DNA of 64,000 nucleotides, taken from an uncultured Marivita sp. (GTDB lineage Bacteria > Pseudomonadota > Alphaproteobacteria > Rhodobacterales > Rhodobacteraceae). The notes beneath the pieces are model-generated. The model was given only the letters and a program-made list of their open reading frames with translations, ran no database searches and was not told where the DNA came from. The position numbers and the translations under genes are program-made. Numbering within the stretch: the first letter of the stretch is position 1; each line of letters starts with the position of its first letter. The stretch is taken from positions 17,887 through 81,886 of the forward strand of contig CANNCS010000003.1 in assembly GCA_947503115.1 (NCBI GenBank), read 5' to 3'. Below are positions 24,099 through 33,003 of the stretch, piece by piece.

Positions 24099-24290
24099 TT
24101 AGTGCAGCTTGTCCGTGGATGCCGCCACGTGTTGCGCAGCCTCGATCGCGGCTTCGATGTCCTCTGGATCGTCCGACGGCACCGCATAGTTGCCGTTCAA
24201 CCAGCGCGCCAGATCGACATCGGCGCAGCGTTTGGAACAGAAAGGACGGGCGTCAGGGTTGGTCTCTTTACCACAGATGGGACAGCTCAT
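24099..24290 (-). CDS. yacG: DNA gyrase inhibitor YacG
   Basis: A 63-residue zinc finger protein. The CPIC pair at residues 3-6 and CSKRC at 18-22 make the YacG zinc site, followed by the usual DLARWLNGNYAVP and an acidic tail. In Escherichia coli YacG binds GyrB and blocks DNA binding. The start overlaps the RNase G gene's stop by 4 bp, so it is the last gene of the infA-maf-rng-yacG unit. Confidence 0.93.
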   Translation of the reverse strand: MSCPICGKETNPDARPFCSKRCADVDLARWLNGNYAVPSDDPEDIEAAIEAAQHVAASTDKLH

Positions 24291-25309
24291 GTCAGCACCT
24301 CGCTCAGGGAAAGTCGGTCACGCTTACGTTGTAACTCGATATGCCCAAGCGGCGTCCAGCCGACGAAAACGGTTTCTACACTGTCCCGCTTCAAAGCCGC
24401 CCGCAGCGCGCTTTCGATTTGACGGCGATCTTTCTTGGCTGTGGGGGCTGGATCAATCACGATCTGGCCACCAAGCCCGCGCAACCGCAATTGGCGTGGC
24501 AGGTCTTTCACCGCAGCAAGATTGGCCTTGAGACCCGCCGCAGGGCTGGTGTCGCCCCCAGTGTTCACATCCACCGCGACCAACGCCCGTGTCGGCTCAA
24601 TTGCCATAGAGGCAGGGCCACCCAAAGGCACATCGCGGGCTTTCAACCCGTCAAGCACATCCAGAATACCGTGGCGGTCAAAACTGCCATCGGCGCTGTC
24701 AATTTCGGCTTTGTCCGTCCACTCACGCCATGCCAGCAGGTGCGGCCCGTCACCTTCGATCAACGTTTCCGCCTCACCAGTGGCGTCTGCCATCACCTTT
24801 GCAGCCAGATCAGACATCGCCGCGATGTCATCCGAAATCTCGTCCGCATCCGCGCCTTCGCACGAAGACCGCAGGATCAGGCCAAAATCGCCGCTATCCA
24901 TGATCTCATGCGCAACCGCCAACAGCTCTTCGCGCGCATCTTCATCCTTGATCCGGCGCGACACGTTGATCCCCGGCGCATCCGGCGTGACAATGGCATA
25001 ACGGCTCTTGAACAGCACCTTGTGTGTGACCGGAATCGCCTTGCCCGGCTCGGCATACCCCGTGACCTGCACAAGCAGCGTTTGACCGGGGGACAAACCC
25101 TTGACTTGCCGTACAAAGGCCGACCCGTCGGGCGTACGCAGAAACATCCCACCTTGCCCCTTCATCGGGCGCTCTACGATGGCACGATAAATGGTGCCGG
25201 GTGCAGGCTGGTCGGTGTCAAAAAACAGGTCTTCGACCAGTCCATCCACCATCAGCGCCGCCGCTTCACGATCCCCTATGTGATCAAGTGCGATCAACCG
25301 ACCTTTCAT
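24287..25309 (-). CDS. Ribonuclease E/G family protein
   Basis: A 340-residue short RNase E/G homologue. An S1-like part (about 30-80, [22 protein letters not shown]) precedes the RNase H-like catalytic core with [15 protein letters not shown] (metal-binding aspartate) and [13 protein letters not shown]. It lacks the scaffold C-terminus of RNase E and is shorter than typical RNase G, so it is probably a specialised paralogue. ATG 25309 follows a GGGGGTA ribosome binding site and overlaps the maf stop by 4 bp. Main RNase E would be encoded elsewhere. Confidence 0.85.
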   Translation of the reverse strand: MKGRLIALDHIGDREAAALMVDGLVEDLFFDTDQPAPGTIYRAIVERPMKGQGGMFLRTPDGSAFVRQVKGLSPGQTLLVQVTGYAEPGKAIPVTHKVLFKSRYAIVTPDAPGINVSRRIKDEDAREELLAVAHEIMDSGDFGLILRSSCEGADADEISDDIAAMSDLAAKVMADATGEAETLIEGDGPHLLAWREWTDKAEIDSADGSFDRHGILDVLDGLKARDVPLGGPASMAIEPTRALVAVDVNTGGDTSPAAGLKANLAAVKDLPRQLRLRGLGGQIVIDPAPTAKKDRRQIESALRAALKRDSVETVFVGWTPLGHIELQRKRDRLSLSEVLT

Positions 25310-25884
25310 GCCGTACCCCCATAAAGCGGATAGCCTGCCGCAACGAGCAGGTTCGCAGTTTCCGCCAAAGGCAGACCGACCACCGCGCTGAAACTGCCGT
25401 TGATCCATGGCACAAACGCGCCTGCAGGGCCTTGGATAGCATAGCCGCCTGCCTTGCCGCGCCAGTCTTCGCTGGCCAGATAGGCGTTCACTTCGGCATC
25501 GCTAAGTGACTTCATTTTCACCTGCGTGACCACGTCCCGTTCCCACAACTTGTCGCCTCGGCGCACGGCAACCGCCGTGACAACCCGGTGCCTGCGACCA
25601 GACAAGGCATACAGGAACTGCGCCGCTTCGGCCGCATCTTCGGGCTTGCCCAAAATGCGCCGTCCCAAAGCGACAGTGGTGTCCGCAGACAAAACGATCT
25701 CTTCGTCGCTGGCAGGAATCGCCAAAGCCTTCTCGCGCGCAAGACGCACACAATAGGGACGCGGCAATTCGCCGGGACGAGGATCTTCGTTGATATCGGG
25801 CGGGCGGATATCATCCGCCTCCACCCCGATCTGAGCCAAAAGCTCCCGCCGCCGGGGGCTGCCGGAGCCAAGGATCAGCTTCAT
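25306..25884 (-). CDS. maf: Maf family nucleoside triphosphate pyrophosphatase
   Basis: A 192-residue Maf protein. The N-terminal substrate loop [15 protein letters not shown] and the metal-binding [22 protein letters not shown] are complete, and [12 protein letters not shown] and [14 protein letters not shown] end the fold. Maf proteins hydrolyse dTTP, UTP or modified nucleotides and are linked to septum control. It lies 7 bp after infA and is coupled to the RNase gene. Confidence 0.94.
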   Translation of the reverse strand: MKLILGSGSPRRRELLAQIGVEADDIRPPDINEDPRPGELPRPYCVRLAREKALAIPASDEEIVLSADTTVALGRRILGKPEDAAEAAQFLYALSGRRHRVVTAVAVRRGDKLWERDVVTQVKMKSLSDAEVNAYLASEDWRGKAGGYAIQGPAGAFVPWINGSFSAVVGLPLAETANLLVAAGYPLYGGTA

Positions 25885-25891
25885 GAACCGC

Positions 25892-26110
25892 TTACTTGAA
25901 GCGGTAATTGATCCGACCTTTGGTCAGATCGTAGGGCGTCATTTCGACTTGCACCTTGTCGCCTGCAAGAACACGGATGCGGTTCTTGCGCATCTTGCCT
26001 GCCGTGTGCGCGATAATCTCATGGCCGTTCTCAAGCTCGACCCGAAACGTCGCGTTAGGCAGGAGTTCCTTAACGACACCGGGAAATTCGAGCGTATCTT
26101 CCTTGGCCAT
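25892..26110 (-). CDS. infA: Translation initiation factor IF-1
   Basis: A 72-residue OB-fold protein with the near-invariant IF-1 sequence ([20 protein letters not shown] at the start, [13 protein letters not shown] at the end). It binds the ribosomal A site during initiation. GGAGAAACC precedes the ATG. The gene leads the infA-maf-rng-yacG set. Confidence 0.98.
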   Translation of the reverse strand: MAKEDTLEFPGVVKELLPNATFRVELENGHEIIAHTAGKMRKNRIRVLAGDKVQVEMTPYDLTKGRINYRFK

Positions 26111-26192
26111 GGTTTCTCCTTAACTAACCACCCCGTCATAGTGCGAGGCGCGCTACTAAATGGGGCCAAACGGCCAATTTATCAAGGCCTAT

Positions 26193-27077
26193 TCAACCCA
26201 GTTTCCGCGTTGCGGCAATCACGTCACGTCCCATTTGATCGTCCCAATGCCGCCGGTTGAGCACAACACCATCCGCACGCACATGGGCAATCTGCCCCAG
26301 ATCGACATCCGCATAGGTCCAACCGGGCTGGTTCAGCACACCTTCCGCGATCACGCCCGTGGGCGGGAAACCCGTGTCGGGCGGTCCAAATATACCCCCC
26401 ATGCCGGTGTTTTCATCCACTGCCTCGGACCAATCGCACGCACCTACCGTTGAGGACATGACGGTAACACACTGATTTTCCAATGCCCGCGCCATCGACC
26501 CAATCCGCACCCGCGAATAACCGGTCAGCGCTTCGGTGCAGGACGGCACAAGGATCAGATCCGCCTCTGCCACCGCCCGCCCCAACAGCGGGAATTCGCT
26601 GTCATAGCAGATCAGGATGCCGATCTTGCCCAGCGCTGTGTCGAACAACTGCAACGGCCCACCGGCTACGACACCCCATTCCTCACGTTCGAATCGCGTC
26701 ATGATCTGCTTGTCCTGATGCGCCATACTGCCATCCGGCGCAAAGAATCGGGCGCGATTCACTGGGCGGGCCCCTAGCTCTGGATCAAACACCGGTGCCG
26801 AGGCCGCCAGAATATGCACCCCAAACTCCTGCGCCAGATTCGCATGCAGCTCATCGGCCTTTGGGATTTGGTCTGACACCGCCCGAAGCGACGCCTCCAG
26901 ATCCAGCGCCACATCGCGGCCCGCCAACGTTGCCAGCTCCATTGCGCCGTATTCCGGGAACACCAAAAGATCAGCCCCAGCACCCGCCGCATCGCTCACC
27001 CAACGCGTTAACTTTTCCTCATAACCACCCCAAGAAGATAGAAAATCCATAGGATAGGCAGCCGCCGCAACTTTCAT
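26193..27077 (-). CDS. Carbon-nitrogen hydrolase (nitrilase superfamily)
   Basis: A 294-residue nitrilase-fold hydrolase. The triad is visible as Glu in VFPEYGAMEL (about 42), Lys in HQDKQIMTR (about 150) and Cys in GILICYDSEFP (about 174). Such enzymes are amidases on small amides or omega-amides; the substrate is unknown. ATG 27077 sits in a TGATG overlap with the upstream acetyltransferase gene, and that gene overlaps the next in the same way, so nitrilase, GNAT and SnoaL genes are a coupled trio inserted beside infA. Confidence 0.86.
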   Translation of the reverse strand: MKVAAAAYPMDFLSSWGGYEEKLTRWVSDAAGAGADLLVFPEYGAMELATLAGRDVALDLEASLRAVSDQIPKADELHANLAQEFGVHILAASAPVFDPELGARPVNRARFFAPDGSMAHQDKQIMTRFEREEWGVVAGGPLQLFDTALGKIGILICYDSEFPLLGRAVAEADLILVPSCTEALTGYSRVRIGSMARALENQCVTVMSSTVGACDWSEAVDENTGMGGIFGPPDTGFPPTGVIAEGVLNQPGWTYADVDLGQIAHVRADGVVLNRRHWDDQMGRDVIAATRKLG

Positions 27078-27670
27078 CACTCATGCTCCGTCAATGCCCG
27101 CGTCCAAACCTGCAAAGGCTTTCGCGTCGGCTCTGCCTGGTCGATGTCTTTCCACGAAAACTGCGCCACCGCGCCCTCAAGTGGTGCATAGCCGCGCTTG
27201 CGCCAGAACGCATCCAGTGGCCTATACCCGCCTGGTCGCAACGGATGGTCCACCGACCGCACAACCCCACAAAAAGCAGCCAGTTTCGCCCCCAATTCGC
27301 GCGCATGCGCTTCGCGAAGATCAAAGAAGCGATGCCCAACCCCGCGCCCGCGATACTCTGGTAACAGCACTGACTCAGCACAGAAGAAGATGTCGTTCAG
27401 TGCTAATCCTGTACCATCAAACGCCGCCGCAAAGTCATCTGCATGATCTGCCATCGGTGTGCCGGTCGCAGCGCCCACCAGACGCGCTCCGTCAAAAGCA
27501 CCAACAAGGATCGCCGCGTCCGAAGCGCGATAGGCTTCCAGATAGCCGCGCTCATATTCAAGATCACCGTCATAAAGATAAGGCCAGTCGCGGAACACCC
27601 GAATGCGCAACCCTGCCACATCATCCAAAGCCGCATCCAACGCCTCTCCGGTCAGCGCTTCGATCCGCAT
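27077..27670 (-). CDS. GNAT family N-acetyltransferase
   Basis: A 197-residue GNAT protein. The acetyl-CoA loop is VLLPEYRGRGVGHRFFDLREAHARELG, followed by the beta-strand LAAFCGVVRSVDHPLRPGGYRPLDAFWRKRGY. It is coupled to the nitrilase gene by a TGATG overlap. An amide hydrolase next to an acetyltransferase suggests processing of a small amine or amide, but nothing in the sequence names it. Confidence 0.84.
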   Translation of the reverse strand: MRIEALTGEALDAALDDVAGLRIRVFRDWPYLYDGDLEYERGYLEAYRASDAAILVGAFDGARLVGAATGTPMADHADDFAAAFDGTGLALNDIFFCAESVLLPEYRGRGVGHRFFDLREAHARELGAKLAAFCGVVRSVDHPLRPGGYRPLDAFWRKRGYAPLEGAVAQFSWKDIDQAEPTRKPLQVWTRALTEHE

Positions 27671-28065
27671 CACGAGACCTGTTTGATCCAGTCGCTCAGG
27701 TTGTAATAGGTTACCACACGACTGATCTTGCCATCCGTCAGCGAAAAGAACGACCCCGCAGGCAGACGATACCCCTGCCCTTTGGCCTCAGGCAAACCGG
27801 CATCTGTGACCAGATAGGTGCCATTGACCATGAACTCAGCTGCGCCGCGCGTGCTGTTTTCGGCCACGAAAACCACCATTTCGGTCAATGTCTCGTCGTA
27901 ACAGCGCGCCATGTGCTTGCAGAATTCCTCAAAGGCCGCGCGCCCGATCCGCACATTGCCTTCGTTCACATGATGCGCAACATCATCGGTCAGACAGTCC
28001 AGCATGCCTTCAATGTCCTTGCGATTAAACGCATCGAAATACCGCTCGAGTGTTGCCCGGCTCAT
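27670..28065 (-). CDS. SnoaL/NTF2-like polyketide-cyclase-family protein
   Basis: A 131-residue cone-shaped NTF2-like fold, with YFDAFNRKDIEGMLDCLTDDVAHHVNEG at the start and a strand-rich second half ending VVTYYNLSDWIKQVS. Members are ketosteroid isomerase- or cyclase-like enzymes or ligand-binding proteins. ATG 28065 follows GGGAGAGG at a good distance, better than the in-frame ATG at 28080. It overlaps the phosphatase stop by 4 bp and the acetyltransferase start by a TGATG, so it is coupled to both. Confidence 0.82.
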   Translation of the reverse strand: MSRATLERYFDAFNRKDIEGMLDCLTDDVAHHVNEGNVRIGRAAFEEFCKHMARCYDETLTEMVVFVAENSTRGAAEFMVNGTYLVTDAGLPEAKGQGYRLPAGSFFSLTDGKISRVVTYYNLSDWIKQVS

Positions 28066-28511
28066 GGCTGCCTCTCCCATTTTCGTTTCAACTGGTCCAC
28101 CAGCTGATCGCGCGTTTGCCGATAGGCGTTCAACTTCTGCTCGCGCGTTTCCCCCAAACCGGTCGGGTCCATGATCGGCCAGTATTCCACCGTCAGATGG
28201 TAAAACCGCGTCAAATCCAGCGCCCGCCTCTGTGATGCAGGCGACAAGGCCACCACCAGATCAAACCCCGACAAGGCCTCACCGTTCTCTTCCAACTCAT
28301 CGAAAGACCGGGACCGATGGCGGCTCATTTCGACCCCGATCTCCTTGCAGACCGAGATCGCAAACCCGTCGATCTCAAGATCATTCACCACGCCGACCGA
28401 CTGCACATAGGTCTCAAACCCATAGAGCTTTTTCATGATCCCTTCAGCCATCGGGGATCGCACGGCATTATGATCGCAGCAAAACAGAATCGACTGCGGC
28501 AGCGCTCTCAA
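28062..28511 (-). CDS. Low-molecular-weight protein tyrosine phosphatase / arsenate reductase-like
   Basis: A 149-residue LMW phosphatase fold. The P-loop C-x5-R-S is CDHNAVRS with nucleophile Cys12 and Arg18, and IMDPTGLGE near residue 114 supplies the general-acid aspartate. The loop CDHNAVRSPMAEG is typical of the alphaproteobacterial type found next to UPF0262. The start is a TTG at 28511, three bases after the preceding stop, with GGGGGC as a modest ribosome binding site. Substrate is not known. Confidence 0.86.
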   Translation of the reverse strand: MRALPQSILFCCDHNAVRSPMAEGIMKKLYGFETYVQSVGVVNDLEIDGFAISVCKEIGVEMSRHRSRSFDELEENGEALSGFDLVVALSPASQRRALDLTRFYHLTVEYWPIMDPTGLGETREQKLNAYRQTRDQLVDQLKRKWERQP

Positions 28512-28514
28512 AAC

Positions 28515-28994
28515 TCAGCCCCCGAAATGCAGGACGCAGACCAGCGTGAAGAGACGCCGCGCTGTGTCGTCATCCACCGTCACCTTGCCCTCGAGCCGCT
28601 CTTGCAGGATGCGCGCACCTTCGTTGTGAATCCCGCGCCGCGCCATGTCGATGGTTTCAATCTGGCTCGGCGGCAGGGTTTTTACCGCATCGAAATAGGA
28701 TTTACAGATCTGGAAATAGTCCTTCACCACCTGTCGAAACGGCGACAGTGACAGATGAAATTCCGCAGCCTTTTCATGGCTTTCGGCGGTTACATCAAAG
28801 ACCAGACGCTTGTCCCGGATCGACAACCCCACGTTATAAGGCCCAGGCGGCACAGGTCGCCCGTCCCGGTCGGGCAGTTCAAACGTGTTGTGCTCCATCA
28901 AATCGAACATCGCCACACGGCGTTCCTGTTCGATCTCAGGTGTGGGCGGGGGCAGATTGCCGTCGTCCAGTTCTATATGGGCAATGCGTGTCAT
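28515..28994 (-). CDS. UPF0262 family protein
   Basis: A 159-residue protein matching UPF0262, an alphaproteobacterial family usually found between hisD and the LMW phosphatase gene. Conserved stretches include VAMFDLMEHNTFELP and LSPFRQVVKDYFQICKSYFDAV. No catalytic motif is known. Upstream hisD and murA, normally adjacent in the order, are not in the window; instead a BciB-like gene follows after a 68-bp gap. Confidence 0.88.
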   Translation of the reverse strand: MTRIAHIELDDGNLPPPTPEIEQERRVAMFDLMEHNTFELPDRDGRPVPPGPYNVGLSIRDKRLVFDVTAESHEKAAEFHLSLSPFRQVVKDYFQICKSYFDAVKTLPPSQIETIDMARRGIHNEGARILQERLEGKVTVDDDTARRLFTLVCVLHFGG

Positions 28995-29062
28995 GGGCAG
29001 TCTTCCTTGATCTGCGCACCTCCCTAACGCGCGTTGATATTCCGCGCAATCTGACCTTTGGC

Positions 29063-30283
29063 CTAACCCCGCGTCTCGTCCTTATCCGGCAACAGACCAT
29101 AACGGGCGGCGACACGCCAGACATGTGTTGGCACCATATTCTTGATCCGCGCAGGATGTGCCCGACGCAGATGCAAAATCGTCTCAATCGCTTTCATCTC
29201 AACCCGCGCACGGGCAAATTCTAAACCCCGTGGCCCGGTGCGCGGCTGCAACCACGCCACGATGGGCCGCACCCAGTCGGGCATCCGCCGCAACGGCAAC
29301 CCACCGGCGGCACGCTCGGTGTTGGCCATGAATCCCTTGACCGCCGCCTCACGCCTGCCCTTGTCCGTCAAATCCCGCCGCACCACCCGGTCGCCCAAAC
29401 GATCCAGCACCGCGGCCCCACGCGCATTGCGCACGATCAGCCATTGATCACCATCGCCGCCCATGTAGCCCACGGTAATGTCCGCCAGCCGGTTGGTGTA
29501 GTCGACACAGGTCTTGCAGGTCATGGGAAAGAAATCCGCCGGCAGGTCCGACAGAGGCAAATTGAGAAAGGGCACAAAGCGTGGCTTTCGCCCATCGTCA
29601 AACCGCAACTCCACTCGGTAATCCGCACGGAACTCAAGGTAGGACACGGTTTCCGGCCGATCATCAAGCCGCGCCAGAAACGCGTGGAAGTTCTCGGTTG
29701 TGGTATTGTCCGAACAGGGCGTACCGATCACAGTGATCTCGTCAAAGCCCAGCTCCACCTCAAGCGCGCGCAACGCATAGACCTGACAGGGCACACCAAC
29801 CACTGCGATCCGCCGATACCCGGCCTCCCGCGCAGGTTCCAGCAGCGCCAAGAGCGGGCCATAACCCATCCGCATGCCCCGGCACTGGGCCATCTGCTCG
29901 GCGTCAGTCACGATCACCGGCAGCGGTTTCCAGCGATCCAGCGGATCAGGTGCCGTGGCCAATACCGCATCCACCGCCCCCGCACGCAACAACTCTGCGG
30001 CAAGCGCGGTGGTCAATCCGGTCCACTGCGCCCCCTCCGCCGCAGGCTCCAGCCGCGCGCGATACATGGCTTGAGATACCCCGAAAAACGCCTCATCCCC
30101 GGCACCGGCAACACGCCCGTGCACCGACGTCTCTAGGTTCTCGTAATCCGGTTGAATGAACTGACAGGCCTTGCCGCATCCACGGCCATCGCCCATCCGC
30201 GACACGCCGCAATCCGTACAAAGTCCCGACCGAGGAGCGCCGCCAATCTCGGGAACCGTCAGGCCAATGCGACCACCATCCAT
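29063..30283 (-). CDS. Coenzyme F420 hydrogenase/dehydrogenase beta-subunit family reductase, BciB-like
   Basis: A 406-residue iron-sulphur flavoprotein. The N-terminus has the cysteine set CTDCGVSRM...GCGKACQF, and the C-terminal domain has CKTCVDYTNRLADITVGYMGG, both typical of the family that includes BciB, the ferredoxin-dependent 8-vinyl reductase of (bacterio)chlorophyll synthesis. ATG 30283 follows GGAGAGG. A TGTC-N10-GACA palindrome, the PpsR/CrtJ operator pattern, lies 24 bp upstream, which supports a pigment role. Without other bch genes in the window, polysaccharide pyruvyl or other redox roles remain possible. Confidence 0.7.
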   Translation of the reverse strand: MDGGRIGLTVPEIGGAPRSGLCTDCGVSRMGDGRGCGKACQFIQPDYENLETSVHGRVAGAGDEAFFGVSQAMYRARLEPAAEGAQWTGLTTALAAELLRAGAVDAVLATAPDPLDRWKPLPVIVTDAEQMAQCRGMRMGYGPLLALLEPAREAGYRRIAVVGVPCQVYALRALEVELGFDEITVIGTPCSDNTTTENFHAFLARLDDRPETVSYLEFRADYRVELRFDDGRKPRFVPFLNLPLSDLPADFFPMTCKTCVDYTNRLADITVGYMGGDGDQWLIVRNARGAAVLDRLGDRVVRRDLTDKGRREAAVKGFMANTERAAGGLPLRRMPDWVRPIVAWLQPRTGPRGLEFARARVEMKAIETILHLRRAHPARIKNMVPTHVWRVAARYGLLPDKDETRG

Positions 30284-30306
30284 GTCAGCCTCTCCATGCA
30301 GCAACA

Positions 30307-30324
30307 TGTCAACTTTAGTTGACA
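30307..30324. promoter_or_regulatory. TGTC-N10-GACA palindrome (PpsR/CrtJ-type operator candidate)
   Basis: TGTCAACTTTAGTTGACA has 8-base inverted arms around TT and matches the TGT-N12-ACA (TGTC-N10-GACA) pattern of the photosynthesis repressor PpsR/CrtJ. It sits 24 bp before the start of the BciB-like gene. MarR-family proteins can bind similar CAACT/AGTTG dyads. Confidence 0.5.
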
Positions 30325-30347
30325 GGTACATGAAAAGCGAGTCTGCG

Positions 30348-30370
30348 CTTCTTCTTTTTCCAAATATGCC
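30348..30370 (-). repeat. Second copy of the dispersed GGCATATTTGG repeat
   Basis: On the minus strand this 23-bp stretch is identical to 3549-3571, beginning GGCATATTTGGAAAAAGAAG. Here it stands upstream of the BciB-like gene, before the palindromic operator and without the two hairpins of the first copy. Confidence 0.75.
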
Positions 30371-30470
30371 CGCGCACCGCAGACACAGGCACATTGCAAG
30401 CCAAAGGCGTCACAACACCCTTGGCCCGAGGACGTCGCCAAAGGCGTAAGGACAAGTCAAACTGCGCGCG

Positions 30471-31553
30471 TTAGCGCACCTTCAACGTCGCCAATCCGAT
30501 CAATGCAAGGATCAAAGAAATGATCCAGAACCGGATCACGATCTGCGGCTCGGCCCAGCCCTTCTTCTCGTAATGGTGATGGATCGGCGCCATCAGGAAC
30601 ACGCGTTTGCCGGTGCGCTTGAAATACAGCACCTGAATGATCACCGACAGTGCCTCGACCACAAACAGACCGCCGACAATCGCCAGAACGATCTCGTGTT
30701 TGGTCGCCACCGCAATCGCTCCCAAAGCGCCCCCAAGCGCCAAAGAACCCGTGTCACCCATGAACACCGCCGCAGGCGGCGCGTTGTACCACAAAAAACC
30801 CAGACCGCCGCCAAACAACCCGGCAGTAAAGATCAGGATTTCGCCCGTACCCGGCACGTAATGCACGTCCAGATATTCGGTAAAGTCGACACGGCCCACA
30901 GCATAGGCAATCACACCCAACGCGCCTGCCGCGATCATCACCGGCATGATGGCCAGCCCGTCCAAACCGTCCGTCAGGTTCACCGCATTGGCCGCACCAA
31001 CAATCACGATCACCGCAAAGGGAACGAACAAGTAACCCAGATTCAACAACGTGTCCTTAAACACCGGGAACGCCAATTGGTTGGTCAACTGCTCGGGATG
31101 GTATTGCGCGGCCCAATAGCCAGCGATGGCGGCAATCAGAAAGCCCAGCAAAAGCCGCACCTTACCTGACACACCGGCGGTGTTCTGCTTCTTCACCTTG
31201 GCATAATCATCGGCGAACCCGATCAGCGCGAAACTCATGGTGACGAACAGCACCATCCATACAAACGGGTTGTCCAACCGCGCCCACAAAAGCGTCGACG
31301 TCAGCAAGGCGCCGACGATCAACAACCCACCCATGGTAGGTGTGCCCGCCTTGGCGAAATGCCCCTCCGGCCCATCCGAGCGGATTGGTTGCCCCTTGCC
31401 CTGCCGCTTGCGCAACACGTTGATCAATGGTTTGCCGAACAGGAAGCCAAAGATCAGCGCAGTCAGAAACGCACCACCGGCGCGGAACGTGATATAGCGA
31501 AAGAGGTTGAAGAAATCCCCCCCGTCCGACAGTGCGGTTAACCAATACAACAT
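30471..31553 (-). CDS. mraY: Phospho-N-acetylmuramoyl-pentapeptide transferase
   Basis: A 360-residue polytopic membrane enzyme with about ten hydrophobic helices. Catalytic motifs are [33 protein letters not shown] and [15 protein letters not shown]. It transfers phospho-MurNAc-pentapeptide to undecaprenyl phosphate, giving lipid I. It is the last dcw gene here; murD, ftsW and later genes do not follow. Confidence 0.97.
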   Translation of the reverse strand: MLYWLTALSDGGDFFNLFRYITFRAGGAFLTALIFGFLFGKPLINVLRKRQGKGQPIRSDGPEGHFAKAGTPTMGGLLIVGALLTSTLLWARLDNPFVWMVLFVTMSFALIGFADDYAKVKKQNTAGVSGKVRLLLGFLIAAIAGYWAAQYHPEQLTNQLAFPVFKDTLLNLGYLFVPFAVIVIVGAANAVNLTDGLDGLAIMPVMIAAGALGVIAYAVGRVDFTEYLDVHYVPGTGEILIFTAGLFGGGLGFLWYNAPPAAVFMGDTGSLALGGALGAIAVATKHEIVLAIVGGLFVVEALSVIIQVLYFKRTGKRVFLMAPIHHHYEKKGWAEPQIVIRFWIISLILALIGLATLKVR

Positions 31554-31560
31554 GAACTTT

Positions 31561-33003
31561 TCATCCTTCCGCCTCGTCGCGCGCGCTGCCTTGGCTCATA
31601 TTGCGGATGGCGTCAACCACACGCGCCAGCCGCATTGACAGAGATCCCTTAACCATCACCACATCCCCAGCGTCAAGCTGCCGTGGCAACCGCGCCGCCA
31701 TGTCCTCGGAGGTCTCGAACCAAAGCCCCCGCCGGTTCTCAGGCAAGGCGTCAAAAAGGTTCCGCATCAGCGGCCCGACACAATAAACCTTGTCCAACGC
31801 TTGGGTCGCGTCCAGATCGGCCAAGGCTGCATGCAAATCCGGCCCGGTCGGCCCCAATTCCTTCATGTCACCCAGCACCGCGATCCGGCGCCCTTTGCTG
31901 ACCCGTCCCACATCGTGCTGCACAGGCGCGGCTGCCAGAACAGCCATCGCGGCTGCCACCGAAGCCGGGTTGGCGTTGTAGGCGTCATCAAACAGCGCCA
32001 ACGTCGCATTCGGATCCGCCTCGTCCAACTGGATCGTCACATGCGCGCCGCGCCCCGCACCTGGATGCCACCGCCCCATTGCCGCCAGCGACAGCGCCCG
32101 ATCAAGCTCCAGCACCTCGCAGACCGCCAGAACGGCAGCCCCGTTGATCGCGAAATGCCGTCCCGGCGCATCGATCTTGTACAAAAGCTCGCCTCCGTCC
32201 AACACCGCCTGCGCCACGCTGTGCCCGTCGCTTTCCCGGACCGAGGTCACGCGCATGTCGCATTCCGCGTTCTCGCCAAATGACACGCTCACTGCGGCCA
32301 AGTTGGCGGCCCGAGATTGCAAAATCCCACTGGTCGGCAGATCACCGTTCCAGATCGCCACGCCTCCGGGCTCTAATCCCTCAAAAATCGACGCCTTTTC
32401 ATGCGCGATCCCGTCAATACTGTCGAAGGCCTCAAGATGCGCTGGCGCCACGATGGTCACAATGGCCACATGTGGGCGCGCGATCCGGCTCAGCGGCGCA
32501 ATCTCACCGGGATGGTTCATCCCAATTTCGATCACCGCGAATTCAGCATCACGCGGCATCCGCGCCAGCGTCAAAGGCACACCCCAATGGTTGTTGTAGC
32601 TGGCCTCGGCCGCATGCACGCTGCCATGGGCACTTAGAACCGTCCGCAGCATTTCCTTGGTCGAAGTCTTACCAACCGAACCGGTCACCCCAACCACCTT
32701 AGCCGACGACCGCGCGCGCGATGCACGCCCCAAGGCCTCAAGCCCGGACTGCACATCATCCACGATCACAAGCGGTGCATCCGCGGCCACACCTTCGGGC
32801 ACGCGGGCCACCAATGCGGCAGCCGCACCCTTTTCCAGGGCCTGTGCGACAAAGTCATGCCCATCGCGCGCTGCGGTCAAAGCAATGAACAAATCCCCCG
32901 GCTGGATCGTGCGTGTGTCAATCGAGACACCCGTTGCCGTCCAATCCCCGGTCACGCGACCGCCTGTTGCTTCTGCTGCTTCTGCGCTTGTCCAAAGGGT
33001 CAT
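31561..33003 (-). CDS. murF: UDP-N-acetylmuramoyl-tripeptide--D-alanyl-D-alanine ligase
   Basis: A 480-residue Mur ligase. The P-loop [15 protein letters not shown] lies near residue 105, followed by the middle-domain [14 protein letters not shown] and C-terminal [15 protein letters not shown], the MurF signature. It adds D-Ala-D-Ala to the UDP-MurNAc tripeptide. It overlaps the murE stop by 4 bp and precedes mraY by 7 bp. Confidence 0.97.
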   Translation of the reverse strand: MTLWTSAEAAEATGGRVTGDWTATGVSIDTRTIQPGDLFIALTAARDGHDFVAQALEKGAAAALVARVPEGVAADAPLVIVDDVQSGLEALGRASRARSSAKVVGVTGSVGKTSTKEMLRTVLSAHGSVHAAEASYNNHWGVPLTLARMPRDAEFAVIEIGMNHPGEIAPLSRIARPHVAIVTIVAPAHLEAFDSIDGIAHEKASIFEGLEPGGVAIWNGDLPTSGILQSRAANLAAVSVSFGENAECDMRVTSVRESDGHSVAQAVLDGGELLYKIDAPGRHFAINGAAVLAVCEVLELDRALSLAAMGRWHPGAGRGAHVTIQLDEADPNATLALFDDAYNANPASVAAAMAVLAAAPVQHDVGRVSKGRRIAVLGDMKELGPTGPDLHAALADLDATQALDKVYCVGPLMRNLFDALPENRRGLWFETSEDMAARLPRQLDAGDVVMVKGSLSMRLARVVDAIRNMSQGSARDEAEG

